Positions 9,106 to 18,632 are shown, numbered from the stretch's first letter. The stretch is 64,000 nt of DNA from SURF-21 sp964462595 (GCA_964462595.1 CAYWXM010000067.1:24332-88331), one strand, 5' to 3'. A program made the numbers and translations. Notes: generated by a model not told the origin, from the letters alone.

Positions 9106-10722
9106 ATGGTCAGAAAAATCCTCGTCTTCTTCGTCGTCATGTGCCTGGTGACCTCCGCAGCGTTAATGATGGCCGGCTGTGGCGAGGAGGAAAAGACCAG
9201 GCCCGCCAGCACCATGGAGGTGCCACAGCTCGCGAGCGGGCCCATAAGCGGTGAGCTCGACGGTTCCGTATGGACCTACCTCGGCATCCCCTACGCCGAA
9301 CCGCCTCTCGGGGAGCTGCGCTGGAAGGAGCCGCAGCCGGTGGAGCCATGGGAGGACGTGCTGGTCTGCGGCGAATTCGGGCCGCCCTGCCCGCAGCCGG
9401 AGTGGCCCTACCCCGTCATCAGCGGCATCATGGACGTGGGCACGACCAGCGAGGACTGCCTGTATGCCAACGTGTGGACGCCCGCCGAAAGCCCCGACGA
9501 GAGCATGCCGGTGATGGTATGGATATACGGCGGCGGCTTCACCACAGGCGCGTCGAACATACCTTTATACGACGGCCTGCACCTCGCCGAGAAAGGCGTG
9601 GTCGTGGTGAGTTTCAATTACCGCCTCGGGCCGTTCGGGTTCCTGGCCCACCCCCTGCTCTCGGAGGAATCCCCCAACGGCGTCTCCGGCAACTACGGCA
9701 TGCTGGACCAGGTCGCCGCCCTGGAGTGGGTGCAGGAGAACATAGGCGTTTTCGGCGGAGATCCGGACAACGTCACCATCTTCGGCGAGTCGGCGGGTGG
9801 GGCCAGCGTGTGCAACCTCATGGCCAGCCCGCTCGCCGGCGGTCTCTTCCACCGCGCCATCGTCCAGAGCGGCGGCTTTATGGATTTCGGCATGCCATCG
9901 GGTGACGAAAGCGGCACCCTCGCCGCAGCCGAGAAGACCGGCGAGCAGATAGCGGAGGACCTCGGTGTCGCGGACGGCGATGACGAACTCGCCGCCCTGC
10001 GCGAGGCGACGCCGCAGGAACTGCTCAATGCCGCCTCGAAGCAGACCAGCGCACTGGGCATGATGGACATGGGGCCGGTGGTGGACGGATGGGTGCTGCC
10101 GGATGACCCTTCCTCCGTATTCGCTGCGGGAGGGCAGCAGGACGTGCCCCTGCTCATCGGCACCAACGCCGACGAGGGCGCATATTTCGCTCCGTCGGAT
10201 CTCACGCAGCAGCAGTACGAGATCATGGTCAGATATATCTACGGCGAATACGCGGGAGAGGTGATGGCGCTCTTCCCAGCCCAGGGTCCCGAACAGGTCA
10301 GGCCGGCCTTCAGCCGGCTGCTCACCGAGATGGGTTTCGCGGCGGGGAGCAAGTTCGCCGCCACCTGCGTGGCCGACTCGGGCATGCCCGTCTATCTCTA
10401 CAAGTTCACCAAGACCTCCAGCGCCCCGATACTGCAGCAGCTGGGGGCTTTCCACGGCATCGAGATAGCCTACGTCTTCGGGAGCGCGGACAGGATAGCG
10501 CAGGTGGCACCGAGCGAGGCGGATATCTCCCTCTCCCAGGCCATGATGACCTACTGGACGAACTTCGCGGCCACGGGCGACCCCAACGGTCAAGGCGTAC
10601 CGCAATGGCCGGCCTTCACGAGTGAGAGCGACCAGTACCAGGAACTGGGAGAGACGATCACCACCCAGGCCGGCTACTACCCTGAGGTTTACGAGCTGGT
10701 CTTGAAGGTCAACGGCCTTTGA
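9106..10722 (+). CDS. Carboxylesterase type B family lipoprotein, tandem paralogue
   Basis: A 538-residue paralogue of the preceding gene with the same order of motifs: lipobox MMAGC (Cys25), oxyanion loop YGGGF, FGESAGG (Ser229), NADEGAYF and FHGIEIAYVFG (catalytic His). Note YGG rather than HGG at the oxyanion loop, a difference from its neighbour that may shift substrate range. ATG preceded by GGGGGTGATGAG. Probably cotranscribed with the first copy. Predicted extracellular, lipid-anchored esterase. Confidence 0.9.
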   Translation: MVRKILVFFVVMCLVTSAALMMAGCGEEEKTRPASTMEVPQLASGPISGELDGSVWTYLGIPYAEPPLGELRWKEPQPVEPWEDVLVCGEFGPPCPQPEWPYPVISGIMDVGTTSEDCLYANVWTPAESPDESMPVMVWIYGGGFTTGASNIPLYDGLHLAEKGVVVVSFNYRLGPFGFLAHPLLSEESPNGVSGNYGMLDQVAALEWVQENIGVFGGDPDNVTIFGESAGGASVCNLMASPLAGGLFHRAIVQSGGFMDFGMPSGDESGTLAAAEKTGEQIAEDLGVADGDDELAALREATPQELLNAASKQTSALGMMDMGPVVDGWVLPDDPSSVFAAGGQQDVPLLIGTNADEGAYFAPSDLTQQQYEIMVRYIYGEYAGEVMALFPAQGPEQVRPAFSRLLTEMGFAAGSKFAATCVADSGMPVYLYKFTKTSSAPILQQLGAFHGIEIAYVFGSADRIAQVAPSEADISLSQAMMTYWTNFAATGDPNGQGVPQWPAFTSESDQYQELGETITTQAGYYPEVYELVLKVNGL

Positions 10723-10730
10723 CCCTCCGG

Positions 10731-10804
10731 GGGTCAGCGCCTTGATATCTCCGGATGTCAAGCATTGGCGCTTGCCTGCATTACCAGCGGGTCAGCGCCT
10801 TGAT
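10731..10804. repeat. Direct repeat with REP-like sequence
   Basis: GGGTCAGCGCCTTGAT occurs exactly at 10731-10746 and 10789-10804, directly after the second esterase. The first copy is followed by GTCAAGC, giving an imperfect CTTGA/TCAAG hairpin. It belongs to the same general GGGTCA...CTTG type as the elements at 7209-7375 and 54494-54578. Confidence 0.6.
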
Positions 10805-10842
10805 TTTTCGAGACGTTTAGGCCTGTCTTTCGCCCGGCGTCT

Positions 10843-11496
10843 TCAGAAACCGAGGCTCTCTCCCACCAGGAAGACCTTGAAGTCGGTTAGCATGGGGCGG
10901 CGGCTGACGATGGTGGTCACGCGGCATATGCTCGAGGGCATGGAGCAGTCCATGCACCTCCCCTTCCTGACGCAGGGAGTGTCCAACTTGTAGCGGATAG
11001 CGTTGGCTGGAGCTGCCACCTCCCGGATGCGCTCGAAGGCCGCGTCCAGGTCCGGCACCAGCTTGTTGTAACCCGCCACTATGATGACCGTGGACGGGCC
11101 GAAGGAAATGCCCGCCACCCGGTTGCCGATGCCGTCGGTGTTGACCACCTCGCCGCGCATGGTTATGGCGTTGGCGCTGGAGAGGTAGTAAGGACAGAGC
11201 AGGGCCTCCCTGCGCACGCGCGTGGTCTCCTCGAAGTCCATCCCCGCCTCGTGGACCATTACCCGGTTTCCCCGCTTCCGCAATGCGTCCAGCAGCCCTA
11301 TCTGCCGCATGGTCCAGGAGCCCCCGCAACCCACCGCGGCGTCGGGAGGGATGACCTCCATTGCCGCTGCGACCGCCTCTTCACGTGAGGGGAAGAAGCG
11401 TGCGTCGAACTCGCATGCAGCCAGGGCATCCACGGCGGAAGCGCAATGGGCGCGGACGTACTCCTCCCATACCTCACCCATCTCGGAATAGCTCAT
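10843..11496 (-). CDS. LUD-domain (LutC/YkgG-like) protein
   Basis: A 217-residue protein of the LUD family (formerly DUF162). Seen: an N-terminal helical segment, DAAVGCGGSWTMRQIGLLDAL, RREALLCPYYLSSANAIT, GEVVNTDGIGNRVAG and GPSTVIIVAGYNKLV. The last third has CVRKGRCMDCSMPSSICR, four cysteines that could bind a metal. LutC-type proteins act in lactate oxidation with LutA/LutB, but neither is nearby and this C-terminal cysteine set marks a distinct subfamily of single-gene LUD proteins in anaerobes. Start ATG 11496 follows AGAGGAGGAAAG. Function beyond the fold is not clear. Confidence 0.8.
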   Translation of the reverse strand: MSYSEMGEVWEEYVRAHCASAVDALAACEFDARFFPSREEAVAAAMEVIPPDAAVGCGGSWTMRQIGLLDALRKRGNRVMVHEAGMDFEETTRVRREALLCPYYLSSANAITMRGEVVNTDGIGNRVAGISFGPSTVIIVAGYNKLVPDLDAAFERIREVAAPANAIRYKLDTPCVRKGRCMDCSMPSSICRVTTIVSRRPMLTDFKVFLVGESLGF

Positions 11497-11776
11497 CTTT
11501 CCTCCTCTATGCATGCCTCCGAAACCGGGGCCTCGAGGCTCTGCCGGTTCTACCGCTTCGGCTCGGCCGGTTCATGGCAGTCCCGCAGGCCGCTTTTTGA
11601 CGGCCGGGCCGCGATCATACCACGCCCCGCAAGGGTGCCGGTATCCCTTTCCCGGGGGCCGCCGGGCGGCCCGACCGCGCCGCGATGTCAACTTGCGTGG
11701 CCTCGAGCCGATAAGAGATGTATAATCCAAACGCGTCGAGCCCGCAAGCTCGAAGCAGAAGACGGGAGTGAATATC

Positions 11777-12793
11777 TTGAACCGGCGCGAGATCCTGATG
11801 GCCGCCCTGGCCGGGAAAAGCACCCCCCGTTTCCCCGTGCTGGGTCCGGGGGGGCTTATCAACGTGATCACGCGCACCGTCCTCGACCGCTTCGGCATCC
11901 CCCTGCCCGCAGCCCACTACAGCGGGGTCATGATGGCCGAGCTGGCGGCGGCCACCTACGACACGGTCGGCTTCGACAATATAGGCGTGCCCTTCTGCCT
12001 GACCGTGGAGGCCGAGGCTCTGGGTGCCAGGGTCGATATCGGGGACAGCACCATGCTCCCGCGCATCATCGCTTTCCCGGATATAAGCATGGAGGAACTC
12101 ATCGCCAACGCCTTGCCCGCGTTGCTGCAACATGGCCGGGTGCCCCAGGTGCTGCGCTCGATAGAGCTACTGCGCGACATGCGACCCGGCGTCCCCATCA
12201 TCGGAAACATGGCGGGTCCGGCAACCCTGTCCGCTTCCCTCATTCGGCCCTCAGCCATGATCGAGCTGGTTAAGAATAACCCGGGATTGCTCAACCGGCT
12301 CCTGGAGGGGATAGTCTCCTTTCTATGCGCTTATGCGGAGGCCATGGTGGAGAAGGGCGCCAGCATCATCATGATCCACGAGCCGGCCGCGAGATCCGGT
12401 TCCCATATGGGTTTCGACCTCTTCCACAACGTGATACCTTATTTCAACGAGTTGAGCCGCTATGCCCACCTGGGGGGCGCCAAGGTCTTCCTGCATGTCT
12501 GCGGCGGCCGCATGGAACAGGTGAAGATGTGCCGGGAAACAGACGCCGACGCCTATTCCTTCGAGGCGGAGGTGCACCCGGGCGAGGCCCATGCCATACT
12601 GCGCAAGCCCATCATCGGGACCGTGCCGGCCTCACTCGTGCATTATTTCCCCCCGGAGATGGTCCTGGAGGAGACCCTCATGGCGGTGCAGAACGGGGCG
12701 GCTATCATGGCTCCACCATGCGGGCTGGGCCTGGATATCCCCTTCCAGAACCTTCGCATCATGAAGGAGGCCTCCCACCGCTTCGGCGTATAG
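11777..12793 (+). CDS. MtaA/CmuA-type uroporphyrinogen decarboxylase-fold methyltransferase
   Basis: A roughly 338-residue protein of the UroD superfamily, MtaA/CmuA branch. These proteins move methyl groups between corrinoid proteins and coenzyme M or tetrahydrofolate. The zinc ligands of that branch are visible: HVCG (His and Cys) about two thirds in and the Cys of APPCGLG near the C-terminus. N-terminus NRREILMAALAGK matches the family, so I favour TTG 11777, 8 nt after GGGAG; a GTG nine bases earlier is also in frame. No cognate corrinoid protein is adjacent, so the substrate is unknown. TATAAT lies upstream near 11720. Confidence 0.78.
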   Translation: MNRREILMAALAGKSTPRFPVLGPGGLINVITRTVLDRFGIPLPAAHYSGVMMAELAAATYDTVGFDNIGVPFCLTVEAEALGARVDIGDSTMLPRIIAFPDISMEELIANALPALLQHGRVPQVLRSIELLRDMRPGVPIIGNMAGPATLSASLIRPSAMIELVKNNPGLLNRLLEGIVSFLCAYAEAMVEKGASIIMIHEPAARSGSHMGFDLFHNVIPYFNELSRYAHLGGAKVFLHVCGGRMEQVKMCRETDADAYSFEAEVHPGEAHAILRKPIIGTVPASLVHYFPPEMVLEETLMAVQNGAAIMAPPCGLGLDIPFQNLRIMKEASHRFGV

Positions 12794-12814
12794 CTATGTC
12801 CAGGCATGGATAGA

Positions 12815-13807
12815 TCAGAAATAAACGGTTATCTCCTCGCCGCCGAGGCGGCGCAGGTGTATGGCGTCGCCGATGACCAGGTAGGTCATCGGCGTTTCAT
12901 CACCGCCTCCGTTAACCCAGCATCCGCTGTTGGCCATGAGCAGCGACCGCCCGCCCACCCTGATGCGGGAGAACCCGGCGCGGTGGGTATGCCCGAAGAC
13001 GAAGAGATCGGGGATGTATCCGGGCAGGTAATCGCGCAGCAGTTCCCCGGCCTCGGCCGTGTTCTGCTCCACGCTGGTAAGGCGCCGCGGGCTTGCTCCG
13101 GATTTCGACTGGAAGCGCAGCAGGCGCGCGAAGAAGCGCAGCACGGCATAGAAGCGATACTCCCAGTCGCGCAACTCCGGGACGCGCGCGGTCTGCGCCA
13201 GCAGCTCAAAGAAGGGCCTGTTCAGGCGGTCGATATCCGACAGGCCCAGGCCGCGCGACCTCCCAAGGACCCCGCGAGCCAGCCATGCCGTCTTCGCCCA
13301 CCAGAAAGAACGGCTGAAGAAATCGAGGTGATGTCCGTGCATCAAGAGCACCGACCTGCCCCGCACCTCGACGTGGAGGAAGGGGTAGTGCATCCACAAG
13401 GGGAGCTCCCTGACCAGGCATACCCCCTCGCTTCCCGCATACCCGGGATCGAGGCTGATGGTTATTTCTTCCATCTCTTCCCATCCCAGCTTCTGCCGCG
13501 CCCGCCTTTCCTCGCAAGCCGTCCAGAGGTGGTAGTCGTGGTTCCCGATTACAAGAACGTTCTCGCGGGGCATATCCCATGCGGCAAGCGCCCTGAAAAA
13601 AGGGGTACCCGCGGAGACGGCAGCGCCGAAACCCGCACACCACAGGTCCCATATGTCACCCAGCAGGACGAGCATCTCTATATCCCCCGCCCGCCCTAAC
13701 TCCGCGAACAGTTCTCCCGCCATCTCCTCGCTGGTAAGCAGCGCGCCGGGGTCCCCGAAATGGCAATCGCTTATCACGGCGATGCGCCCTAAACCTTCGC
13801 CGCACAT
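12815..13807 (-). CDS. Calcineurin-like metallophosphoesterase
   Basis: A 330-residue binuclear metallophosphoesterase. All metal-binding blocks are present in order: DCHFGD, GDIWD, GNHDYH, GHHLD and GHTHRAG. Order and length resemble UDP-2,3-diacylglucosamine hydrolase-type enzymes, but no lipid A genes are seen here and the substrate is probably different. Predicted cytoplasmic. ATG 13807 follows AAAGGAGGGCACGT. Confidence 0.85.
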   Translation of the reverse strand: MCGEGLGRIAVISDCHFGDPGALLTSEEMAGELFAELGRAGDIEMLVLLGDIWDLWCAGFGAAVSAGTPFFRALAAWDMPRENVLVIGNHDYHLWTACEERRARQKLGWEEMEEITISLDPGYAGSEGVCLVRELPLWMHYPFLHVEVRGRSVLLMHGHHLDFFSRSFWWAKTAWLARGVLGRSRGLGLSDIDRLNRPFFELLAQTARVPELRDWEYRFYAVLRFFARLLRFQSKSGASPRRLTSVEQNTAEAGELLRDYLPGYIPDLFVFGHTHRAGFSRIRVGGRSLLMANSGCWVNGGGDETPMTYLVIGDAIHLRRLGGEEITVYF

Positions 13808-13986
13808 ACGTGCCCTCCTTTACCCACAAACGCCCCGGGATAGCTGACTAAAACAGGATACCAGGTTTGCCACCATTCCGGCTCTCGCTGCCGGTAGTAT
13901 CGCTCATGAGATATAATTGCTGAAAATCTATCTTACTCGACTCAAAATCCCGGACGGCTCACGAAGGAAGACAAGAGGTTCGCACG

Positions 13987-14937
13987 ATGACATGCACGGG
14001 TGGAGCGCTTGACCTCATAGGCCACACGCCGATGGTGAGGCTGAACAGGGTCAAACCTCGCAATCCCCGGGTTGAGGTCTACGCCAAGATGGAGGGGTAC
14101 AATCCCTGCTCTTCCGTGAAGGACCGCATAGCAAGGTCCATGATCGAGGGCGCGGAAAAACGTGGCGAGCTTACCCGTGATAAGACTATTATCGAGGCCT
14201 CCAGCGGCAATACCGGCATCGGCCTGGCCATGGTAGCCGCCATCAAGAACTACCGCATCAAGATCATCATGCCCGAATCCATGAGCGTCGAGAGGCGGCG
14301 CGTCATGCAGGCTTTCGGGGCGGAAGTCGTCCTCACCCCCTCCGAGGAGGGCATGAACGGAGCCATCGCCCTGGCCGGGGAAATGGAGAAGGACCCCCGT
14401 TACTTCCACACCAACCAGTACGCAAACCCCGACAACGTGCGGGCCCATTACGAAGGCACGGGGGCCGAGATCCTCCGGCAGGTAGAGGGCATCGGCGCCC
14501 TCGTGGCGGGACTGGGCACCGGGGGCACCATCATGGGTACCGGCAGGAGGCTGCGGCAGGCATATCCCGACCTGCACATCGTGGGGGTTGAGCCATATCC
14601 GGATTCCGTCATCCCGGGCCTGCGCAACCTGCAGGAATTCCTGCCACCTATACTCGATCTCTCCATGATGGACGAAAAGATAAACGTCGAGGACGGTTGC
14701 GCCTTCAACACCGTGCGCGCACTCGCCAGTATCGAAGGGTTATTCGTGGGCATATCCTCAGGCGCCGCAGTGCATGCCGCCCTGCAGGTGGCGGACGAGA
14801 TGGATTCGGGCAGGATCGTGGTCATCCTTCCCGACCGGGGCGACCGTTACCTGAGCACCGACTGTTTCTCCTACACCAACCCGGAGTGCGCCTACCACGA
14901 CTTCCTGCAATCACTGCAGGTGGAGCGGGGAAAATAG
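13987..14937 (+). CDS. cysK: Cysteine synthase family PLP enzyme
   Basis: A 316-residue fold-type II PLP enzyme: O-acetylserine (or O-phosphoserine) sulfhydrylase, making cysteine. Seen: IGHTPMVRLNRV, NPCSSVKDR with the PLP Lys, EASSGNTGIGLAM (phosphate of substrate), GTGGTIMGTGRRL (PLP phosphate loop) and GISSGAAVHAAL. Length matches CysK/CysM; which acyl donor it uses cannot be told. ATG follows AGAGGTTCGCACG, with TATAAT about 70 nt upstream. It stands alone, without cysE. Confidence 0.9.
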   Translation: MTCTGGALDLIGHTPMVRLNRVKPRNPRVEVYAKMEGYNPCSSVKDRIARSMIEGAEKRGELTRDKTIIEASSGNTGIGLAMVAAIKNYRIKIIMPESMSVERRRVMQAFGAEVVLTPSEEGMNGAIALAGEMEKDPRYFHTNQYANPDNVRAHYEGTGAEILRQVEGIGALVAGLGTGGTIMGTGRRLRQAYPDLHIVGVEPYPDSVIPGLRNLQEFLPPILDLSMMDEKINVEDGCAFNTVRALASIEGLFVGISSGAAVHAALQVADEMDSGRIVVILPDRGDRYLSTDCFSYTNPECAYHDFLQSLQVERGK

Positions 14938-15049
14938 CAGCTCGGCAAGCCTATAGAAAGTACCCGCGCGCGCCGATTAATCTTATGATTATATTGAATA
15001 TATGGATGTGCTGTCCTTCCCATATGGGGGACGGCAAGGAGGCGGTGGA

Positions 15050-16726
15050 ATGCCTTCCGCTACGGACAGGCTGTCGCAGCTCTTGATCAAGAACAACGTG
15101 ATAAACGAGAAGCAGCTGGCGTCCGCCCTGGAACGCCAGAAGGAATCGGGCTCGTCGCTGGGCCGGGTTCTGCTCGAGATGGGCGTGGTCAAGGAGAACC
15201 AGCTGGCCGAGGTGATCGCCCACGAACTGGGGCTGGGCTACGTCGACCTGCTCGAGTACAAGATCAATATCCAGGCCACGACCTCCATCGAGGAATCAAC
15301 TGCCCAACGCTATACCTGCATCCCCATCGATTTCGAGGACGGCAAACTGGTCGTGGCCATGGCCGACCCCACCAACATCTATGCCCTGGACGATATACGC
15401 CTCAGTACCGGTTACGAGGTCAAACCGGTGGTGAGCGCCAAGGAGGACATAATCAGTGCCATCCAGCGCTACTACCATCTGGACACCGACGTGGTCGAGG
15501 AGGCCCTGGAGGGGAAGGACTTCGACGATACTGAGACGATATCCGGCGTGGTCGAGGACACCCCCCTGGTGCGCTTCACCACCACCATGATAGCCGAGGC
15601 CATCAACCGGGGGGCGAGCGACATCCACGTGGATCCGCGGGAAAACGAGGTGCTTATCCGCTACCGCATAGACGGCGTGTGCCAGGAGATAAAACGCGTG
15701 CCGAAGAACATCCACCAGGGCATAGTCTCGCGCATCAAGATCATCTCCGACCTCAATATCGCGGAGCGGCGCGTGCCCCAGGACGGCCACTTCGGCATGG
15801 TCTCAGCCGGCAAATCCATCGACTTCCGTGTCGCCATCCTGCCCACCGTATACGGGGAAAAAGTGGTCTTGCGTATCCTGGACAAATCGAGCATCCTGCT
15901 CAGGCTGGAGGACCTGGGCTTCCTGCCGGAAGCGCTGGAAAAGTACCGCCAGGCCTTCATACTTCCCCACGGCGCCCTGCTGGTGACGGGTCCCACCGGT
16001 AGCGGGAAATCGACCTCCCTCTACGCCACCCTCAACGTGCTGAACACGGAGGAAAAGAACATCACCACCGTTGAGGACCCGGTAGAGTACCGCCTCGGCG
16101 GCATCAACCAGGTGCAGGTTAATCCCAAGGCGGGGTTGGGCTTCGCCAACGCCCTGCGCAATATACTGCGAACTTCGCCGGATATCCTGATGGTCGGCGA
16201 GATCCGCGACCGCGAGACGGCCAAGACCGCAATCGAGGCCGCGCTGACCGGACACCTGGTCCTCTCGACCCTGCACACCAACGACGCGCCCAGCGCATTG
16301 CCCCGACTCATCGAGATGGGCGTGGAGTCGTTCCTGGTCTCGTCGGCCATCAACTGCGTGCTGGCGCAGAGGCTGGTGAGGAAGCTGTGCTCGAACTGCA
16401 AGGTGCCTTACGAGCCCGACCCGGACGTGCTCAGGACCCTGCACTTTCCCCTGGACGATTCGGACGGCGACCTCATCCTTTACAAGGCCAACGAAAACGG
16501 TTGCGCCAAATGCAACGGCACCGGTTACAAGGGACGCATCGGCCTCTACGAGGTCATGCCCATGAGCGAGGGGATACAGCGGCTCACGGTACAGGAAGCA
16601 TCCGCCACCATCATCATGAACCAGGCCATAGAGGAAGGGCTGCTGACCATGAAGGATGACGGCTTCGTAAAGGTAAAGATGGGATTGACGTCCATCGAAG
16701 AGGTAATGCGCGTAGTGGCCGTCTAG
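15050..16726 (+). CDS. pilB: PilB/GspE-type secretion and pilus assembly ATPase
   Basis: A 558-residue hexameric ATPase. N-terminal MshEN/GspE-N domain (about 1-140, with VKENQLAEVIAHELGLGYVD), then the ATPase core with GPTGSGKST (Walker A, Lys320), Asp box EDPVEYR, Walker B ILMVGEIRD and His box TLHTNDA. The zinc-binding CSNC...CAKC of PilB follows. It powers assembly of type IV pili or a type II-like machine. No pilin, PilC or PilT is adjacent, so partners lie elsewhere. ATG 15050 follows AAGGAGGCGGTGGA; an upstream ATG at 15002 lacks a ribosome site. Confidence 0.9.
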   Translation: MPSATDRLSQLLIKNNVINEKQLASALERQKESGSSLGRVLLEMGVVKENQLAEVIAHELGLGYVDLLEYKINIQATTSIEESTAQRYTCIPIDFEDGKLVVAMADPTNIYALDDIRLSTGYEVKPVVSAKEDIISAIQRYYHLDTDVVEEALEGKDFDDTETISGVVEDTPLVRFTTTMIAEAINRGASDIHVDPRENEVLIRYRIDGVCQEIKRVPKNIHQGIVSRIKIISDLNIAERRVPQDGHFGMVSAGKSIDFRVAILPTVYGEKVVLRILDKSSILLRLEDLGFLPEALEKYRQAFILPHGALLVTGPTGSGKSTSLYATLNVLNTEEKNITTVEDPVEYRLGGINQVQVNPKAGLGFANALRNILRTSPDILMVGEIRDRETAKTAIEAALTGHLVLSTLHTNDAPSALPRLIEMGVESFLVSSAINCVLAQRLVRKLCSNCKVPYEPDPDVLRTLHFPLDDSDGDLILYKANENGCAKCNGTGYKGRIGLYEVMPMSEGIQRLTVQEASATIIMNQAIEEGLLTMKDDGFVKVKMGLTSIEEVMRVVAV

Positions 16727-17064
16727 ATGGCGGCGACGGCCTCGTCCAGGTCTGCGTAGAACTCTATGATCTTCTCGAACTGCACCACCTCGAAGAGGTC
16801 GCTTACCAGGTCCGAAGCGCGTGCGATAACCAGTTTTCCACCTTCTTTTTCAGCACGCCTGTAGGCATCTATGATCACCGAAAGCCCGCCGCTCGAGAGG
16901 TAGCCGGTATATTCCATGTCCAGGACAATGCGCTTGATGCCCTGTTTGAAAACCGAGTTGATGAAGGCGAAGAACTCCTCCAGGTTGGTGGAATCCACCA
17001 CCCCTTCCAGCTCGACAACGGCCTTGCCGCTTTCCGGCTCTAACTCGTTAACCCTCCAGGCCAT
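16723..17064 (-). CDS. STAS-domain anti-anti-sigma-like protein
   Basis: A 113-residue single STAS domain: VELEGVVDSTNLEEFF, RIVLDMEYTGYLSSGGLSVIIDAYR, then KLVIARASDLVSDLFEVVQF. The phosphorylatable Ser of the family lies in YLSSGG. Such proteins bind anti-sigma kinases of the RsbW/SpoIIAB type or act as small regulators. ATG 17064 is preceded by GGAAGCTAGCC and lies inside the tail of the broken B-box gene upstream, suggesting old translational coupling. Its stop shares the CTAG tetranucleotide with the convergent pilB stop. Confidence 0.82.
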   Translation of the reverse strand: MAWRVNELEPESGKAVVELEGVVDSTNLEEFFAFINSVFKQGIKRIVLDMEYTGYLSSGGLSVIIDAYRRAEKEGGKLVIARASDLVSDLFEVVQFEKIIEFYADLDEAVAAI

Positions 17065-17881
17065 GGCTAGCTTCCTTTTCCTCCGGCACCCGGCCCTTGA
17101 GAGCGCGCCAGGCCTGGAAGAATATCTCTGGGATGGGAGGCATGCCGGAGGCGGGAAGCGATGCGAAAGCGGAAAAGAGCGCGGTGCCGCAGCCTCCATG
17201 CCAAGCGGCAGTCCTGCGGGCTCGACCGCCCCCTCCTCCTGAGAAGGGTTGACATCACGTCCTGCAGGAGGTGGTCATCTGAAGGGGCGGGCGTCATGGC
17301 CACGGTCTGCCGCGCCGCTGCAGGAGTCTCTCCTCCGGCCTGGGGGGTTTCCACACCAGCCTCCAGCGAGGAGGCCTCCATGGCATTATCCGAAGGGTGG
17401 GCCTCGGTTTTCGCATGGCGGGATATCCTGCCCATCCTCGTGGTTTCCCCGGTGAGCTGGCTGAAGTCGTCGTCGGGCCCCTGGGAGAGGAAATCCTCAG
17501 TGTGGGGTTTCAAGGGTTCGGCCGCCGCCTCATCCCGCTTGCCCCTGCCCCATCTCTTACGAGAACCTTCTCAGCCGGAGGGGTTTCCGGGGTGGCGGCC
17601 GGTCCAGGCAGCTCATCATTGTCGAAAGGCGATACCTCCGGAAGTGGCTCCGGAGCCTTTTCCACAGTTGGAGCGGAAGCCGGCTCCGCGCTCCGCCCTT
17701 CCCCCACCTCTTCCGGTTCCGCGAATTCACGGGCTATCTCGCCCAGTTTACGGCGGTAGCAGTCAGGGCAGAGGGTGGTCTGGTCGGTTTCGCGCACGCA
17801 CTCGATGCAGAAGCCCGCGCCGCATTCCTTGCAGTAAGCCACCACCCGTTTATTGGGATGCCAGGGGCAGTTCAAACCCAT
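17048..17881 (-). pseudogene. B-box zinc-finger protein, frameshifted
   Basis: The first frame (17881-17510, 123 aa) begins with a clear B-box-type zinc finger: CPWHPNKRVVAYCKECGAGFC and CVRETDQTTLCPDC, followed by an acidic Pro/Glu-rich stretch. At the 17541-17553 G/C runs the natural-looking protein continues in another frame (GKRDEAAAEPLKPHTEDF onward to DVMSTL near 17245). After the run at 17229-17233 it moves again and ends as FQAWRALKGRVPEEKEASHG at the TAA 17050-17048. At least two one-base shifts at homopolymers are needed. Either a decayed gene or sequencing/assembly error. B-box-plus-membrane proteins are common in related anaerobes, role unknown. Confidence 0.55.
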
Positions 17882-17988
17882 ACCTCCAAGTCGTCAACCG
17901 ATGCATATAATCTTCTCTCTCGGCTTGTTCGACCTATATATTAACCCAAATCGAGGCATCGCGTGCCGAGACAAGGCTCCACGGACCT

Positions 17989-18632
17989 TTACTCCTGCTG
18001 ACTGCTCAATTCCAGGTAGAGGCGGTTTATCTCCAGTTCGACCTTTTCCAGCAACGGGTCGATGGTCGATATCTTCAATTTGCCTTGGAGATCCTGCACT
18101 AAAGGCACGTAACCCGACATCAAATCATGTAAGCGTAAGAAGTCGGGGTTGTTCTCCATGTCGACAATCACCGCACCATTGCTGAGCGTGGAGATATTCT
18201 GTTCCGTGATTCTTTTCATGCCGGTCAGCAGTTCCACGTGCCAAGATTTATACTCCTCCAGGATCGGTGGCACATCCGCCTCTCCCAGCTCCGACGGCCC
18301 TCCCCCGTATTGCATGGCCTGCAAATCCTCAACGAGCGCGTACAATCTCAGCGAAGCCTCGCGACTCTATCGTATCGAGTCAAGGGTATTGGCCACGAAG
18401 GCCGTGTCGTTTAAATCGAAGCCCTCAAGGGCCCCCATAAAAGCCGTGGCCTCAGGCAGCATGGATGAGCTCTGCTTTAAGGCGACGTCAATCTCCTCCA
18501 GTTCTTCGCGGGATACCCCATCGCTCCGCAGCCCGAGAAACACGGCAAGAGGCATGCTGCAACCGTCATGGCCACCGTCAGAAAAAGCTTCCCATGTACC
18601 CGCGTAGCATACAGCGCTTTCATCATACTCAT
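17989..18632 (-). pseudogene. Lipoprotein gene broken by frameshift and amber stop
   Basis: ATG 18632 (after AAAGGCGTCGCT) opens a lipoprotein signal ending LLPCFSGC, then the frame runs out after GAMGYPAKNW. One extra base in the CCCC run at 18516-18519 would continue it into VSREELEEIDVALKQ and onward to NTLDSIR. There an in-frame TAG (18369-18367) interrupts. Past it the same frame continues without break (SREASLRLYALVEDLQAM) to the TGA at 17989. The total would be about 210 residues, helical, of unknown function. The two lesions next to another damaged gene suggest decay, or local sequence error. Confidence 0.5.

Noticed and set aside
18367..18369. TAG as pyrrolysine codon in the broken lipoprotein gene
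   Set aside because: No pyrrolysine genes seen, the protein is not a methylamine methyltransferase, and a frameshift also occurs in the same gene.
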